Made by a program: the position numbers and the translations under genes
Notes under the pieces: generated by a model
What the model was told of the DNA's origin: nothing
The model's input: only the letters and a program-made list of their open reading frames with translations
The model's database searches: none
Assembly (NCBI RefSeq): GCF_026167525.1
Contig: NZ_CP110679.1
Location: forward strand, 2,529,501-2,593,500
Length of the DNA stretch: 64,000 bases
Source of the DNA: Sphingomonas sp. M1-B02
GTDB lineage: Bacteria; Pseudomonadota; Alphaproteobacteria; Sphingomonadales; Sphingomonadaceae
Direction of reading: 5' to 3'
Part shown: in pieces, positions 61,886 through 64,000 of the stretch
How positions within the stretch are numbered: position 1 is the stretch's first letter
How the letters are laid out: the number at the start of each line of letters is the position of its first letter

Positions 61886-61910
61886 AGCCTGCGGCGCCGC
61901 TGCCGCTTAT
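61883..61910 (+). promoter_or_regulatory. Sigma-28 (FliA) promoter for fliD-fliS
   Basis: TAAA (61883-61886, overlapping the flhB stop), 15 bases, then GCCGCTTA (61902-61909), spaced as in the flgM promoter (TAAA-N15-GCCGTTAT). Predicted start near 61917, about 11 bases before the fliD ATG. Confidence 0.75.
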
Positions 61911-61927
61911 CGGGACAGGGGAAAAGT

Positions 61928-63334
61928 ATGGCCATTGAATCGATCGCAAAGACGCTGGGTACGGGTTCGGGGATCGATGTCTCCGCGCTGGTCACCGGCC
62001 TTGTCGAAGCGCAGTTCGCGACCAAGAATGCGGCGCTCACCGCCAAGAGCGAAAAGCTGACGGCACAGATCAGCAAGGCCGGCGAGCTCAAAAGCACGAT
62101 TTCCGATTTCTCCGCAGCCCTCGCCGCGCTCACCAACGCCGGCACGCTGTCGACTCAGCCGGCAAGCTCGAACAGCAGCATCCTGACGCTGACCCGGCTC
62201 GCCGGCGCGGACCTGACCGGGCTCAGCGCCTCGATGGAGGTTCGCCAGCTCGCCCAGGGCCAGGTCGCCAGCACCAATCCTTTCACCGGCGGGCCAACGA
62301 CGAACGTGGGCACCGGAACGCTGACGCTGACCTTCGGGACGGCGACCGTATCGGGCGGCGCGATGACCGGCTTCACTGCGGGGGCCGCGGCGCCGATCTC
62401 GATCACCATCGATTCGGACCATTCGACGCTCGAAGGTACCGCCGAGGCGATCAATGCCGCCAACGCCGGCGTCACTGCCTCAATCATGACCGACAGCACC
62501 GGATCGCGGCTGGTGGTGAAGAGCGCCACGGGGGCCTCGCAGGCGTTCCAGCTGAAAGGCAGCGGCCAGCTCACCGAGCTCGACATCGGCCGCAACGAGA
62601 CAGGTTCCACGATCAACGCGACCGCGCAGGATGCGATCGTCGCGATGGACGGAGTCCAGGCCAAATATCCGACGAACAGTATCTACGGCCTGATCGAGGG
62701 CGTGAAGGTCGATCTGGTCTCGGCCTCGGTCGGCACGCGGGTCTCGATCAACGCCAAGGTCCCGACTGCCGAAATCACGCAGTCTGTTACCAATTTCGTT
62801 GAGACCTATAACGAAGTCTACAAGATGGCGCGGGCCGCAATCGACGCGTTCGATGGTCCGCTGCGTGGCGATCCCGCCGCCAAGGATTTGGTCCGCCAGT
62901 TGAAGGCGCTGACCATGTCCCTATTGGTCCCCGATGCGCCGGCGGGCTCGCCGTCGCGGCTGGCGGATATCGGCGTGGCAACGGGCCGCGACGGTACGCT
63001 CACGGTCGATCCCGCGCGGCTCTCGACGGCGATGGCGTCGTTCCCACAGCAGATGGAGGCGATCTTTGCGCAGGGGGAGGGGATCACCAAGGCGCTATCG
63101 GCAATTGCCACCAAGGCGGTCGACAAGAATACCGGCCTCGGCGCCAGCGAGACGAATTACGGCAAGGCGCAGACCGCAGTCGCCGAGGACAAGGACGATA
63201 TCCTCGCCGCCACCGAAAAGCTGCGCGCGCGCATGACCCAGCAGTTCGCGGCGATGGATTCGAAGGTGGCCGTGTACAAGTCGACCCAGAGCTTCCTCGA
63301 GCAGCAGATCAAGGCCTGGAATTCGGGCGATTGA
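61928..63334 (+). CDS. fliD: Flagellar filament cap protein FliD
   Basis: 468 residues. N-terminal LGTGSGIDVSALVTGLVEAQFATKNAALTAKSEKLTAQISKAGELKSTISDFSAALAAL and C-terminal coiled coil MTQQFAAMDSKVAVYKSTQSFLEQQIKAWNS are FliD hallmarks; the middle is the D2/D3 variable region. Preceded by a sigma-28 promoter, as expected for a late gene. FliS follows 4 bases later. Confidence 0.96.
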   Translation: MAIESIAKTLGTGSGIDVSALVTGLVEAQFATKNAALTAKSEKLTAQISKAGELKSTISDFSAALAALTNAGTLSTQPASSNSSILTLTRLAGADLTGLSASMEVRQLAQGQVASTNPFTGGPTTNVGTGTLTLTFGTATVSGGAMTGFTAGAAAPISITIDSDHSTLEGTAEAINAANAGVTASIMTDSTGSRLVVKSATGASQAFQLKGSGQLTELDIGRNETGSTINATAQDAIVAMDGVQAKYPTNSIYGLIEGVKVDLVSASVGTRVSINAKVPTAEITQSVTNFVETYNEVYKMARAAIDAFDGPLRGDPAAKDLVRQLKALTMSLLVPDAPAGSPSRLADIGVATGRDGTLTVDPARLSTAMASFPQQMEAIFAQGEGITKALSAIATKAVDKNTGLGASETNYGKAQTAVAEDKDDILAATEKLRARMTQQFAAMDSKVAVYKSTQSFLEQQIKAWNSGD

Positions 63335-63338
63335 TGCA

Positions 63339-63737
63339 GTGACACGCTATTCGACTGCTCTCGCCGCAAATCCTGCGGCCACCTATCGTCAGGTCGAGCT
63401 GGCGGGCCGCACCAGCGGTGCGGATCCGCATGCGCTGATCGGACTGCTGTACGAAGAAGGCGTCTCGGCGTTGCGCGCTGCGGCCTGGGCGGCGGAGAAC
63501 CGGCAGCTTGCCGTCAAGAGCGAGCGCATCGGCCGCGCCACTGCGATCCTGTTCGCGCTCGAGGCGGGGCTGGATTTCGAGAAAGGCGGCGAGGTCGCGC
63601 GGACGTTGGCGACCTTCTACCACGGCCTGCGACAGGCGGTGGTCCATGCCAGCCTCGGCAGTGATTCGGCACCCTTTCGCGAAGCCGCCGACAGTCTCGA
63701 GGAAATCGGCGGCGCCTGGGCGAGCGTTCGCTCCTAG
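63339..63737 (+). CDS. fliS: Flagellin export chaperone FliS
   Basis: 132-residue all-helical chaperone binding flagellin's C terminus. GTG start 63339; TSGADPHALIGLLYEEGVSALRAAAWAAENRQLAVKSERIGRATAILFALEAGLDFEKGGEVARTLATFYHGLRQAV matches FliS helices. 3' end overlaps the convergent GST gene by 4 bases. No fliT follows. Confidence 0.9.
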   Translation: MTRYSTALAANPAATYRQVELAGRTSGADPHALIGLLYEEGVSALRAAAWAAENRQLAVKSERIGRATAILFALEAGLDFEKGGEVARTLATFYHGLRQAVVHASLGSDSAPFREAADSLEEIGGAWASVRS

Positions 63738-64000
63738 AGGTCGAGCTTCTCGTAGTCGGCGGGCGGTGCGATGCCCTCCATCCGCTCGGCGAGCAGTGGC
63801 CGGAAGCTCGGGCGGCTCTTCATGCGAAGATACCAGCCCTTGGCTTCTTCATGTCCCTTCCAGTCGATCCCGCCCAGATAGTCGGCGATCGAGATTTGCG
63901 ATGCGGCGGCGAGATCGGCGAGGCTCATCGTCGAGCCGGCCAACCAGGTGCGGTGATCGAGCAGATAGTCTATATAATCGAGGTGCGAGACCGCGGCCTT
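63734..64000 (-). CDS. Glutathione S-transferase family protein, C-terminal part (cut by window edge)
   Basis: The frame enters from beyond 64000 and reads LDYIDYLLDHRTWLAGSTMSLADLAAASQISIADYLGG...WKGHEEAKGWYLRMKSRPSFRPLL. The SLADLAAASQI motif with the folding N-cap aspartate is characteristic of the GST C-terminal helical domain. The N-terminal thioredoxin-like domain is outside the window. Not part of the flagellar cluster. Confidence 0.85.
   Translation of the reverse strand, partial: KAAVSHLDYIDYLLDHRTWLAGSTMSLADLAAASQISIADYLGGIDWKGHEEAKGWYLRMKSRPSFRPLLAERMEGIAPPADYEKLDL

Overview
The window is GC-rich, densely packed DNA from an alphaproteobacterium, most likely a sphingomonad (Sphingomonas or relative). 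This assignment is inferred from gene content: two large TonB-dependent receptors, a hisC-tyrC pair of the kind known from Zymomonas, a COQ9-family gene, a DUF4169-type small protein, an FtsE/FtsX/YdcF/PlsC block, and a flagellar cluster with sigma-54 and FlbD-like control. No phage, insertion sequence, CRISPR or rRNA was seen.

Layout. Positions 1-26.7 kb are housekeeping and transport: the end of a glutamyl-tRNA synthetase gene, a TonB-like protein, a riboflavin operon (ribD-ribE-ribB-ribH), an old-yellow-enzyme reductase, an EamA transporter, COQ9, feoAB with a Fur-box-like site, ssb, a metX-metW methionine pair, a Tat-exported amine oxidase, hisC-tyrC, plsC-ydcF-ftsX-ftsE, a zinc-ribbon membrane protein, a MATE exporter, tRNA-Leu(GAG) and a TonB-dependent receptor with a Gly/Gln-rich insertion.

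Positions 26.7-63.7 kb hold almost a whole flagellum. On the minus strand, flgBCDEFGHIJKL is followed by motA-motB. On the plus strand are a minimal PomA/PomB-like stator pair, flgA, flgM, flgN, an SltF-like lytic transglycosylase, flhA and fliA. After an intervening minus-strand TonB-dependent receptor and the flagellin gene come flbD, fliEFGHIJ, fliK-L-M-N-O-P-Q-R, flhB, fliD and fliS. No chemotaxis genes, flhF/flhG, fliX, flaF or flbT are present. The window ends inside a glutathione S-transferase gene.

How the flagellar part works together. FlbD is a sigma-54 activator with an intact GAFTGA loop. I find four sigma-54 promoter matches with exact GG-N10-GC spacing: divergent ones for flgB and the PomA-like gene, one before sltF-flhA-fliA, and one before fliK. 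Close to them lie palindromes of the form CGGCAR-N4-YTGCCG, which I propose are the FlbD sites (ftr-like). Two sigma-28 matches (TAAA-N15-GCCG) precede flgM and fliD, fitting a FliA/FlgM checkpoint.

The most unusual finding is the stator-like pair at 37613-38763. The PomA homologue lacks the first transmembrane segment and the PomB homologue is only 161 residues, yet both keep the main ion-channel residues. The pair is first in a sigma-54 transcript, while a normal MotA/MotB pair lies about 9 kb away. Other oddities are a RibB whose GTP-cyclohydrolase-II domain has lost its zinc ligands, FlgH without a lipoprotein cysteine, FliM without the CheY-binding peptide, and a FlgJ reduced to its rod-capping part.
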